This document shows, piece after piece, positions 26,551 to 35,060 of a DNA stretch of 64,000 nt. The translations under genes and the position numbers were made by a program. Source of the DNA: DASQHW01 sp038209365 (GTDB lineage: Bacteria; Actinomycetota; Acidimicrobiia; IMCC26256; PALSA-610); assembly GCA_038209365.1 (NCBI GenBank), contig JBBQXS010000019.1, positions 1 through 64,000 on the forward strand. Reading direction: 5' to 3'. How positions within the stretch are numbered: position 1 is the stretch's first letter; every line of letters begins with the position of its first letter. The notes beneath the pieces were generated by a model that saw only the letters and a list, made by a program, of their open reading frames with translations, was not told the origin of the DNA and ran no database searches.

Positions 26551-27771
26551 ATGGAAGAACGACCGAGAAATCTGAAGGCAATGCTCTCGGAGGCGAAGGA
26601 CACCTCCGAGCTCATGGTCGATCTCGGGTACGCGGCCATCTTCTTCGCCGATGAGCGCATGGCCGACGAGGTGCACGACCTCGAGGAACGGCTCACCGAT
26701 CTCATCCATGAGATGCGGGAGATCTGCGTGCTCGCCGGGCGTTCCAAGCGCGATGCCGAGCAGATCGCGAGCGTGCTGCATGTCGTCTCCGCGATCGAAC
26801 GAATGGGGAACGCCGCGGTCGACATCTCGCACGTGGTAACCCACCGGCTGGGGATCCCGGCCGCGCTCGTCGCCGATCTCGGGGAGGCCGAAGAGGTCTC
26901 GCATCGCGTCCGCGTTCGCGCCGATTCTGCGCTCGCGAACCGGACGCTCGAGGACGTCGAGCTCCCGATGGAGGTCGGAATGCGCGTCGTCGCGCTCAGG
27001 CGCGGACGCGACTGGCTCATCGATCCTGATGGCGACGAGTTGCTCCTTCCCGACGACGTGCTGATCATGCGCGGCGACCGTGAAGGCATCGGCGAGCTGC
27101 GCGAGCTCGCGGGCGCGCCGGTGTGGCGGCCGGCGGCAGTCGAGGAGAACCCTGCGATCTCCGACCTCGACCGCGCGGTCGATGTGCTCGTCGAGATGAA
27201 GAACCTCTCGGAGGCGGCCGTCGGCCTCGCGTACAGCGCGCTGTTGTTGAAGGACCAAGGGCTCGCCACCCAGGTCACGCAGCTCGAAGATCGCCTCGAC
27301 GAAATGCGTGAGCAGCTCGAGCTGTGGGTGTTACGCGCCGGCGCGGAGACCGTCGATCCTTCGGGTCTGCGCGGTCTGTTGCACCTCGGCGCCGCGTCCG
27401 AAGAGGTCGGCGACGCGGCTCAGCAGCTCGTGTGGCTCGTCGAGCGGGAAGAAGAGATGCACCCGGTGCTCGCAGTTGCGTTGGGCGAGACCGACGAGGT
27501 GTCGGTGCAGTACCCGATCGCGCGCGGGAGCGCGCTCGACGGCGCGACGCTGGTGGGCAAGTCGGTCGGCGACGACACCGGGTTCCACCTGCTCGCGATC
27601 AAGCGCGGCGGGCGCTACTTCTACCAACCCCGTCGGATCACGCTCGAGGCCGGCGACGAGATCCTGGCGTCCGGTCCGTGGGAGGGTCGGCGAGAGCTCG
27701 CGCAACAGTGCGGTTTCCGCCTCGTCGAGGACGACGACACCGGCGCAGTCGAGCTCGTGCGCGCCGACTGA
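26551..27771 (+). CDS. Duplicated PhoU-TrkA_C (RCK_C) regulatory protein
   Basis: 406 residues with the order PhoU-like helical bundle (about 1-100), RCK_C/TrkA_C domain (about 105-190), second PhoU-like bundle (about 205-300) and second RCK_C domain (about 310-400). Each RCK_C copy shows the pattern of a strand, GMRVVALRRGR or GFHLLAIKRGG, then a GDE or PDD turn. The partner gene encodes a doubled MgtE transporter, so subunit and transporter duplicated in parallel. RCK_C domains in other systems bind nucleotides such as c-di-AMP; whether this one does is inference. Soluble, probably on the cytoplasmic face. Confidence 0.82.
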   Translation: MEERPRNLKAMLSEAKDTSELMVDLGYAAIFFADERMADEVHDLEERLTDLIHEMREICVLAGRSKRDAEQIASVLHVVSAIERMGNAAVDISHVVTHRLGIPAALVADLGEAEEVSHRVRVRADSALANRTLEDVELPMEVGMRVVALRRGRDWLIDPDGDELLLPDDVLIMRGDREGIGELRELAGAPVWRPAAVEENPAISDLDRAVDVLVEMKNLSEAAVGLAYSALLLKDQGLATQVTQLEDRLDEMREQLELWVLRAGAETVDPSGLRGLLHLGAASEEVGDAAQQLVWLVEREEEMHPVLAVALGETDEVSVQYPIARGSALDGATLVGKSVGDDTGFHLLAIKRGGRYFYQPRRITLEAGDEILASGPWEGRRELAQQCGFRLVEDDDTGAVELVRAD

Positions 27772-27773
27772 GC

Positions 27774-28595
27774 TCAGCGAGCGACCGCGAACGCGAGCAG
27801 TACCGCCGCCGCGCCGACAAAACCCGCCCCGGCGTAGCCGAGCGCGGGCTGCCCCGCCTTGCGCGCCTGGAGCATCGCCTCGGCCGCGAGCGTGCCGGCG
27901 ATCAAGCCGCCGATGTGACCGCCGACCGAGATTCCCGGCAAGAAGAAGCCCAGCGCCAAGTTGACCAGCAGGAGCGGCCCGAAGCCCGTATCCCAGAAGC
28001 GCACGCCCTGGCGGTGCATGACGAGCGTCGCCGCGGCCCCGACCCCGAACACACCGCCCGACGCGCCGCCGGTGAACGCGTTCGGCGTCAGCAGGAGCGC
28101 GCCCGCCGAACCGCCGAGCACGGACACGACGTACAGCATCGTGAAACGACCCTTGCCGGCGCCGGGCTCGAGGATCATGCCCACCTGCCACAAGATGAGC
28201 ATGTTGAAGAGGATGTGAATGAAGCCGTAGTGCACAAGCGCACTCGTGCCGAGCCGCCACCACTCGCCGTCGTGCACGGCCGGTCCGTAGAGCGCGAGGT
28301 CGCGGCTCAGGGTGCCCGGCCCGGTCGCGCCCGCGTCCTGCAAGGTGATGAGGAGGTAAGCCGCGACGGTGATCGCGATGATGACCTTCGTCGCGAGCAT
28401 GTGCTCGCCCCGCCAGCGCATGCGCAGGCGTTCTGTGGGCTTGGGCGCCGAAGTGCGGACGCACTCGACACAATGCGAACCGACGGATGCCTCCCGGAGG
28501 CAATCGGCGCACGCCGGCCGTCCGCAACGTGTGCAGTGCCGCCCGGTCTGGCGATCGGGGTGCCGGTAACACGTCGTCGTCGGCGCGGACGTCAT
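27774..28595 (-). CDS. Rhomboid intramembrane serine protease with N-terminal zinc-binding region
   Basis: 273 residues. The N-terminus (9-46) has a cysteine/histidine cluster (CYRHPDRQTGRHCTRCGR, then CADCLREA and SHCVECV) like a B-box-type zinc finger. Six membrane helices follow. The rhomboid catalytic Ser is in GGASGGVFGVG and the His in GGHIGGLIAG, with the HILFNMLILW motif upstream. It cleaves substrates within the membrane; targets unknown. It is convergent with the PhoU/RCK_C gene, leaving only 2 bp between stops. Confidence 0.92.
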   Translation of the reverse strand: MTSAPTTTCYRHPDRQTGRHCTRCGRPACADCLREASVGSHCVECVRTSAPKPTERLRMRWRGEHMLATKVIIAITVAAYLLITLQDAGATGPGTLSRDLALYGPAVHDGEWWRLGTSALVHYGFIHILFNMLILWQVGMILEPGAGKGRFTMLYVVSVLGGSAGALLLTPNAFTGGASGGVFGVGAAATLVMHRQGVRFWDTGFGPLLLVNLALGFFLPGISVGGHIGGLIAGTLAAEAMLQARKAGQPALGYAGAGFVGAAAVLLAFAVAR

Positions 28596-28625
28596 AGTGC
28601 CTTCAAGGTACCGTCAGCTGTGGCG

Positions 28626-31331
28626 TCACGAGACCCGCATGCGGCGGTAGTCGGCGGGCGCGGGATCGGGTGCCGGTGCACAGCGAACTTTCAGGTCGAC
28701 CGCGATCACGCCGGTTTCCGAGACGATCACGGGGTTGAGATCCATCTCCGAGACCTCGGGGAGCTCGTCGGCGAGTCGTCCGACGCGTAACACGAGATCC
28801 TCGAGCGCGCTCACGTCGACGGCCGGACGACCGCGATACCCGAAGAGCAACGGGGAACCGCGCAGCGACCGCACCAGTCGGTGCGCGTCCTCGTCGGTGA
28901 TGGGTACCGTGCGAAGCGCGCGGTCGGCGAGCAGCTCGGCGGTGACGCCACCGAGCCCGAAGAGCACGAGGGGACCGAACGACGGGTCCTGGGTGAGTCC
29001 GACGATCGTTTCGACGCCCCGCTCGGCGGTTTCCTGCACGATGGCGCCGCCCATGCGGTCACCCAGGCGGGCAGCCATGTCGTCGAACGCGGCACGCACC
29101 GCGGCGTCGTCGGCAAGGCCCATCACGACGCCGCCGACGTCGCTCTTGTGCACGATCTCGGGCGAGCCCGCCTTCAGCACGATCGGAAAGCCGAGCTCGG
29201 CGGCCGCGCGCACCGCGCCGTCGGCATCGTGCACGAGCCGGGCCGCCGCGACGCGGATGCCGAAGCACTCGACGAGCTCGTATGCGTCGTCGAGATCGAG
29301 CCACAAGCCATCGGGCGTGCCCGCGAGCCGGCGGCGCACGAGGCCGCGCGCCCGATCGACATCGACGTCCTTGAGGTCGGGCTCGACGCCTTCGGGTTGG
29401 CGACGCCATTCCGCCAGGTCCGCGATGCGTCCCAGCGCGCGTGCTGCGGCTTCCGGGAACGCGAACGACGGGACGGGTCGCTGCTCGCCGTCGCCTCGCA
29501 ACTCCGCGGGCACGCCGTCTCTGCCCAGGAAGCACGCGACGAGGGGCTTCGTGCCTGCGTGGCGCGCCGCGGACGCGATCGCGAGGGCCACGTCCTCGGC
29601 ACGCGTCACGAGCGGCGGCACGAAGATCGTCAGCACCGCGTCGACGGCGTCGTCGGCGAGCAAGGTGCGCAGCGCGCGCCCGAAATCGGCAGCTGACGCG
29701 CCGGCGACCAAGTCGACCGGGTTGCGCACCGAGGCGTGCTGCGCGGCGAACTCCCGCAGCGCGTTCTGCGTCCCGTCGGAGAGATCGCTGACGTCGAGGC
29801 CGGCGCCGGCGCAGGCGTCGGCCGCGAGGATCCCGGGTCCGCCGGCGTTCGAGACGATCGCGACGCGCCGGCCGTTCGACAGCGGTTGGCTCGACAGCAC
29901 CTGTGCGGTGCCGAGCAGTTCCTCCAGCGTGTCGACGCGGATGACGCCGGTCTGGCGGAAGAGCGCGTCGACGGCGACGTCCGGCGACGCGAGCGCGGCG
30001 GTGTGCGACGACGCGGCGCGGCTGCCGGCGAGTGTGCGCCCGCTCTTCACTGCGACGATCGGCTTGTGTCGTGCGACGCGACGGGCGAGACGCGCGAACT
30101 TTCGCGGGTTTCCGAACGACTCCAGGTAGAAGAGGATGACCTGCGTGTTCGGGTCGCTCTCCCAGTGCTGGAGAAGGTCGTTGCCGCTGACATCCGCCTT
30201 GTTGCCGACGGACACGAACTCCGAGATCCCGATGCCGAGCGCGCCCGCGCGCGCCATCAGCTCGATGCCCAGGCCACCGGACTGCGACAAGAATCCGACG
30301 TTGCCGGGCACGGGTGGGGCGGGCGCGAACGTCGCGTTCATCCGGACGTCGGCGGCGGTGTTGACGATGCCGAGGCAGTTCGGTCCGATGATTCGCATGC
30401 CGTTCCGGCGCGCGGTCGCGACGATCTCCCGTTGCCGCGCCTCGCCATCGGCACCGACCTCGGCGAAGCCCGCGCTGACGATCACGAGGCCGTGCACGCG
30501 CTTGCGCGCACATTGATCGACGATCTCGGGCACCAGCGCGGCCGGGACGACGACGATGGCGACGTCGACGGCGTCGGGGACGTCGAGCACGCTGGGGTAC
30601 GCGCGCACGCCGGCGACCGACAGCGACGACGGGTTCACCGGGTACACGGGACCCTGGAAGCCGAACGCGAGCAGATTGCGGAAGACCTCATGGCCGATGG
30701 TGCCGGGTTCCCGGCTCGCACCGATCACCGCGATCGACCGTGGTGAGAGCAACCGCACGATCGACGCCGCCTCCGCGTGGAGCTCGCGTGCTTCGACGGC
30801 CGCAACCGACAAGGCGGTTGGCGCGATCGAGAACCGCACGTGCACGGTGCCTTCGACGAAGCGGCGTTCCGCGATCCAGCCCGCGTCGCGGAAGACGTTC
30901 AGCATGCGCGTATTGTTCGGCAAGGTGTCGGCCGAGAACGTCAGGATGCCGTGTGCGCGCGCGACCACCGCAAGATGCTCCAGCATCAGCGTGCCGAGCC
31001 CGCGGCCCTGTTGATCGTCCTGCACGGTGAAGGCCACCTCGGCCTCGTCCGGCCCGACCCGGTCGTAGCGTGCGATCGCCAGGAGGTTGTCGCCGAACTG
31101 CGCGACGAGCGCGAACCTTGCGTCGTAGTCCACGTTCGTGAGTTGTTCGAGTTGCGCGGCAGTCGGTCGGGGAACGGGGGAGAAGAAGCGAAGATAGATC
31201 GACTCGTCGCTCAGTCGCTCGTACAGCGCCAAGAGCCGCTCGTCGTCGTCGGGGCGAACCGGCCGGAGCCGTACGGTGCCGCCGTCGGCCAACACGACGT
31301 CGCTCTCCCAGCGCGCGGGATACCCGGCCAC
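28626..31331 (-). CDS. GNAT acetyltransferase fused to NDP-forming acyl-CoA synthetase (Pat-like)
   Basis: 901 residues. Residues 1-165 form a GNAT domain (DQQGRGLGTLMLEHL acetyl-CoA loop). The rest is an ADP-forming acyl-CoA synthetase: CoA-binding domain (IAVIGASREPGTIGHE), ligase region with FLSQSGGLGIE, and a C-terminal ATP-grasp domain (VLKAGSPEIVHKSDVGGV). Relatives such as PatZ acetylate lysines on metabolic enzymes, often with the GNAT domain at the C-terminus; here it is N-terminal. GTG 31331 is the start. No cyclic-nucleotide-binding domain is visible. It is divergent from ctpE. Confidence 0.9.
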   Translation of the reverse strand: MAGYPARWESDVVLADGGTVRLRPVRPDDDERLLALYERLSDESIYLRFFSPVPRPTAAQLEQLTNVDYDARFALVAQFGDNLLAIARYDRVGPDEAEVAFTVQDDQQGRGLGTLMLEHLAVVARAHGILTFSADTLPNNTRMLNVFRDAGWIAERRFVEGTVHVRFSIAPTALSVAAVEARELHAEAASIVRLLSPRSIAVIGASREPGTIGHEVFRNLLAFGFQGPVYPVNPSSLSVAGVRAYPSVLDVPDAVDVAIVVVPAALVPEIVDQCARKRVHGLVIVSAGFAEVGADGEARQREIVATARRNGMRIIGPNCLGIVNTAADVRMNATFAPAPPVPGNVGFLSQSGGLGIELMARAGALGIGISEFVSVGNKADVSGNDLLQHWESDPNTQVILFYLESFGNPRKFARLARRVARHKPIVAVKSGRTLAGSRAASSHTAALASPDVAVDALFRQTGVIRVDTLEELLGTAQVLSSQPLSNGRRVAIVSNAGGPGILAADACAGAGLDVSDLSDGTQNALREFAAQHASVRNPVDLVAGASAADFGRALRTLLADDAVDAVLTIFVPPLVTRAEDVALAIASAARHAGTKPLVACFLGRDGVPAELRGDGEQRPVPSFAFPEAAARALGRIADLAEWRRQPEGVEPDLKDVDVDRARGLVRRRLAGTPDGLWLDLDDAYELVECFGIRVAAARLVHDADGAVRAAAELGFPIVLKAGSPEIVHKSDVGGVVMGLADDAAVRAAFDDMAARLGDRMGGAIVQETAERGVETIVGLTQDPSFGPLVLFGLGGVTAELLADRALRTVPITDEDAHRLVRSLRGSPLLFGYRGRPAVDVSALEDLVLRVGRLADELPEVSEMDLNPVIVSETGVIAVDLKVRCAPAPDPAPADYRRMRVS

Positions 31332-31354
31332 GAGACAACCCTACGTCTCACCGA

Positions 31355-31360
31355 TAGGTT
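31355..31360 (+). promoter_or_regulatory. -10 element of a probable leaderless ctpE promoter
   Basis: TAGGTT ends 8 nt before GTG 31368 in the 36-bp divergent gap to the GNAT/synthetase gene. Confidence 0.45.
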
Positions 31361-31367
31361 TGACGCG

Positions 31368-33788
31368 GTGAGCGACATGACGCTGGCGGCGGCGGACGTT
31401 GCTACGCCCGACGCCGGTCTCACGGCAGACGAGGTCGCGGCGCGCGTCCGTGAAGGCAAGGTGAACGTCGCCGACGATCGCACCAGCCGCACGTTCGGTG
31501 AGATTCTCCGCGCGAACGTCTTGACGCGCTTCAACGCCATCCTCGGCACGATGTTCGTGCTCATCCTCGTCTTCGGCGAAGGCCAGGACGCGTTGTTCGG
31601 CTTCGTGCTGTTGTTCAACACGCTGATCGGTGTCGTGCAGGAGTGGCGCGCAAAGCGGACGCTCGACCGCCTCGCGGTGCTCTCCGCACCCAAGGCTCGC
31701 GTCGTGCGCGACGGCAAGCTGCAGGAGATCCAGGTCAACGAGGTCGTGCTGGACGACCTCTGCGATCTGCGCGCGGGCGATCAGGTGCCTGCGGACGGGA
31801 CCGTCCGTAGGAGCGACGGCTTGGACCTCGACGAGTCGCTGCTCACGGGTGAGTCCGAGCCGGTGTCGAAGCACGCGGGCGAGGTTGTGCTCTCGGGTTC
31901 CATCGTGGTGGCGGGCTCCGGTCTCTTTCAAGCGACGCGTGTCGGCGCCGACGCGTATGCACGACGGCTCGCGAGCGAGGCGCGCCGGTTCGCGCTGGTG
32001 CACTCCGAGCTCCTGGCCGGGATCAACACGATCCTCCGTGTCGTGCAGTGGGCGCTGGTCCCGACGGCGCTGCTCCTGGCGTTCAGTCAGTTCCACGTCC
32101 AGCACACGAACCGCGAAGCGATCGCGGGCGTGGTTGCGGGCGTCGTCGCGATGATTCCCGAAGGGCTCGTGCTCCTGACCAGCCTCTCGTTCGCGGTCGC
32201 GGCCGTCACGCTCGCCCGCCGCCATGTGCTCGTGCAGGAGCTGCCGGCGGTCGAAGGCCTCGCGCGCGTCGACGTGGTGTTGCTCGACAAGACGGGGACG
32301 CTCACCGAGGGGGTCATCGCGTTCCAGCGCATCGACGTGCTCGCCGAGGGCGATCCCGTGCACGATGCGCTCGGCGCGCTTGCGTCCGACCCGAACCGAA
32401 ACGCCACGATGAGCGCGCTGGGCGCGGCCTTCCCCGATCCGCCGGCGTGGGAGCGCACGGCGGTGACGCCGTTCTCCTCGTCCCGCAAGTGGAGCGCCGC
32501 AACCTTCGGCGAGCAGGGCACATGGGTCCTCGGCGCGCCCGAGATGGTGTGGACCGGCCGCCCGGCGGACGACCCGTTACGCGCACAGGCCGACGACCTC
32601 GCCGCGAAGGGCCAGCGCGTGCTGTTGCTCGCTCGGTCCGACGGGCACCTCGATGGCGAGCACCTTCCCGACGAGCTCAACCCTTCGGCGCTCATCGTGT
32701 TCGAGGAGCAGATACGCCCCGACGCGGCCGACACGCTCGCGTACTTCCGTCGCCAGGGCGTGCGCTGCATGGTCATCAGCGGCGACAACCCGCACACGGT
32801 CGGCGCCGTCGCGGCCCGGGTCGGTCTCGACGGTGCCGACCGCCCGGTCGATGCCCGTGAGCTCCCGGAGGAGCTCGATCCGCTGCTGCGAGTGCTGGAG
32901 GACGCGTCGGTGTTCGGCCGGGTCACCCCGCAGCAAAAGCGGGGCATCGTCCAGGCGTTGCAGAAGGCCGACCATGTCGTCGCGATGACCGGCGACGGGG
33001 TGAACGACGCGCTTGCGTTGAAGGACGCCGACATCGGTGTTGCGATGGGGAGCGGCGCACCCGCGACGCGGGCGGTCGCGCAGATCGTGCTGCTCGACGG
33101 CAAGTTCGCAAGGATGCCGGGCGTCGTCGGCGAGGGCCGGCGCGTGATTGCAAACGTCGAGCGCGTCGCCAACCTCTTCGTGACCAAGACGGTGTACGCG
33201 ATGCTGCTCGCAGTCACGATCGGGATCGCGCGCTGGCCCTATCCGTTCTTGCCCCGTCACCTCACGATCATCAGCAGTCTCACGATCGGTATCCCCGCGT
33301 TCTTCCTCGCGCTGGCACCGAACATCCAGCGATATGTGCCCGGCTTCGTGAAACGAGTGCTGAGAACCGCGGGTCCCGCGGGCGTCGTTGCCGCCGTCGC
33401 GACCTTCACGTCCTATGCGATCGCGCACTTTGCCGAGGGCGTGAGCGTCGACCAGGCGCGAACCGCCGCCACGCTGACGCTGATGATCGTCGGGCTGTGG
33501 GTGCTCAACCTGTTCGCCCGTCCGATCACGCCGGCCCGCGCCGCCCTCGTCGGCGCGATGATCGTGGCCTTCCTCGTGATCCTGCGTCTCACGAGCCTGC
33601 GGGAGTGGTTCGCGCTGGGGCTGCCGCGGACCCTGGTCACCGCGTCGGCCATCGTCTGCGGCCTCGCGGCGGTCGTGGTGCTCGAGCTGGGCTGGCAGCT
33701 CGCCCAGTGGCGGCAACCGCCGGAACAGCGCACGCCGCGCCTGCTGTCACGGAATCCCGCAGCCGTTGCGCTCGCGCACGACCAATGA
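31368..33788 (+). CDS. ctpE: CtpE-type cation-transporting P-type ATPase
   Basis: 806-residue P-ATPase close in layout to mycobacterial CtpE, a calcium importer. The A domain has LLTGESEPVS, helix 4 has MIPEGLVLLTS, the phosphorylation site is DKTGTLTEG, the hinge is MTGDGVNDALALKDADIGVA, and the six C-terminal helices follow. There are no N-terminal heavy-metal-binding cysteines. LDRLAVLSAPKARVVR and VQELPAVEGLARVDVV resemble CtpE closely. Start is GTG 31368 or ATG 31377. Calcium as substrate is by analogy. Confidence 0.88.
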   Translation: MSDMTLAAADVATPDAGLTADEVAARVREGKVNVADDRTSRTFGEILRANVLTRFNAILGTMFVLILVFGEGQDALFGFVLLFNTLIGVVQEWRAKRTLDRLAVLSAPKARVVRDGKLQEIQVNEVVLDDLCDLRAGDQVPADGTVRRSDGLDLDESLLTGESEPVSKHAGEVVLSGSIVVAGSGLFQATRVGADAYARRLASEARRFALVHSELLAGINTILRVVQWALVPTALLLAFSQFHVQHTNREAIAGVVAGVVAMIPEGLVLLTSLSFAVAAVTLARRHVLVQELPAVEGLARVDVVLLDKTGTLTEGVIAFQRIDVLAEGDPVHDALGALASDPNRNATMSALGAAFPDPPAWERTAVTPFSSSRKWSAATFGEQGTWVLGAPEMVWTGRPADDPLRAQADDLAAKGQRVLLLARSDGHLDGEHLPDELNPSALIVFEEQIRPDAADTLAYFRRQGVRCMVISGDNPHTVGAVAARVGLDGADRPVDARELPEELDPLLRVLEDASVFGRVTPQQKRGIVQALQKADHVVAMTGDGVNDALALKDADIGVAMGSGAPATRAVAQIVLLDGKFARMPGVVGEGRRVIANVERVANLFVTKTVYAMLLAVTIGIARWPYPFLPRHLTIISSLTIGIPAFFLALAPNIQRYVPGFVKRVLRTAGPAGVVAAVATFTSYAIAHFAEGVSVDQARTAATLTLMIVGLWVLNLFARPITPARAALVGAMIVAFLVILRLTSLREWFALGLPRTLVTASAIVCGLAAVVVLELGWQLAQWRQPPEQRTPRLLSRNPAAVALAHDQ

Positions 33789-33791
33789 TCG

Positions 33792-34976
33792 CTACCCGCG
33801 CACGGCGGCGCGCTGCACCGCTCGTGTGACGTCGGTCGGGGTCACGATTCCCACGAGCTGGCCGTTTCGCATCACCAGCACGCGCCCGTCGGATTCTGCC
33901 GTACGCCGCAGCACGGGCACGAGCAGCTCGTCGGGCGTGGCGGTCGGTACGTCGTCGATCGGCGTGGCGACCGCACTCGCCGGCGTCGTGGCCCGCTCGC
34001 CGGGAGGGACACGTTTGCATTGCGCGAGCGTCAACAGACCCACGACGCTTCCGCTTCCATCCACGAGCGGGAACGCCGAGCACGGGTGGCCGAGCACGTA
34101 GTCGCCCACAATCTCGGCGACGGACGCGTCGGCGGGTGCGGTGACAGGCGCATGGGTCATGACGTCGCCGACCCGCACGCCCTGCAACGCGTGCTGGGCG
34201 ACCACCTGCTCTTCCTCCGCCCGCGCCGCGCCGAGCAGGAACCAGCCGAGGAACACCAGCCAGAGTCCTCCCACGTCACCGCCGGCGATGAACTCGAGGA
34301 CTCCGAGCCCGACCAGCACCCATCCGAACACCCGACCGGCGCGAGCTGCCTTGATCGCCGCCCCGTCATGGTCACCACTCCGATGCCAGAGCCACGCGCG
34401 CAGTACACGGCCACCGTCGAGCGGCGCGGCGGGGATGAGATTGAACACCGCGAGCACGAGGTTGATCGTGCCGAGCCAGAGCAGCGCCGTCACGGCGAGG
34501 CGTGAGCCGTCGGCGGCCCGCACCGCGAGCGCGAGCGCGGACGAGATGATTCCAATCGCGATGCTCGTCGCCGGACCCGCAAATGCGATTGCAAAGTCAC
34601 CGCGCGGTGTGCGTGCCTCACCTTCCAGGCGCGAGACGCCTCCGAACAGCCATAGCGTGATGTCGTAGACCTGAATTCCGAGCCGCCGCGCGACCACGGA
34701 ATGACTGAGCTCGTGGGCGAGCAACGACGCGAGGAACAACAGCGTCGTGGCGAGCGCGGCGGTCCAGTACTCGCCGGTGCGGTAGCCGTCGGTCAGCGAC
34801 GGGAACGAGACGTCGGCCAGGCTCCAGGTGAGCAACACGACGACGACCGCAAGGCTCCAGTCGACGCGTACCTCGATGCCGAAGACGTTGCCGACGCGCA
34901 TCCCCTGCTTGTCTCGGATGTTGTCGGGGCGCTTCGGAGAGATGCTCGTCGCCGCCGGCGCGGATGTGGTGTCCAT
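33792..34976 (-). CDS. Site-2-type (M50) zinc metalloprotease with CBS pair
   Basis: 394-residue intramembrane protease. The zinc motif HELSH lies in LLAHELSHSVVARRLG, and the third ligand is in NLIPAAPLDGGRVL. About six membrane helices cover residues 38-255. The C-terminal 120 residues form two CBS motifs (VGDVMTHAPVTAPADASV and PTDVTRAVQ), which probably bind an adenosyl ligand. Members cleave membrane-bound anti-sigma factors or other regulators. ATG 34976 starts it; it is convergent with ctpE (3 bp between) and divergent from the GH65 gene. Confidence 0.9.
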   Translation of the reverse strand: MDTTSAPAATSISPKRPDNIRDKQGMRVGNVFGIEVRVDWSLAVVVVLLTWSLADVSFPSLTDGYRTGEYWTAALATTLLFLASLLAHELSHSVVARRLGIQVYDITLWLFGGVSRLEGEARTPRGDFAIAFAGPATSIAIGIISSALALAVRAADGSRLAVTALLWLGTINLVLAVFNLIPAAPLDGGRVLRAWLWHRSGDHDGAAIKAARAGRVFGWVLVGLGVLEFIAGGDVGGLWLVFLGWFLLGAARAEEEQVVAQHALQGVRVGDVMTHAPVTAPADASVAEIVGDYVLGHPCSAFPLVDGSGSVVGLLTLAQCKRVPPGERATTPASAVATPIDDVPTATPDELLVPVLRRTAESDGRVLVMRNGQLVGIVTPTDVTRAVQRAAVRG

Positions 34977-35060
34977 CTCCTCCAGTCGTACCCCCCGGGC
35001 ACGGGTTGCAACGGAACGGACCCTTCCGCACGCCGGACCTGGTCGGGAAGACTGAAGGGA

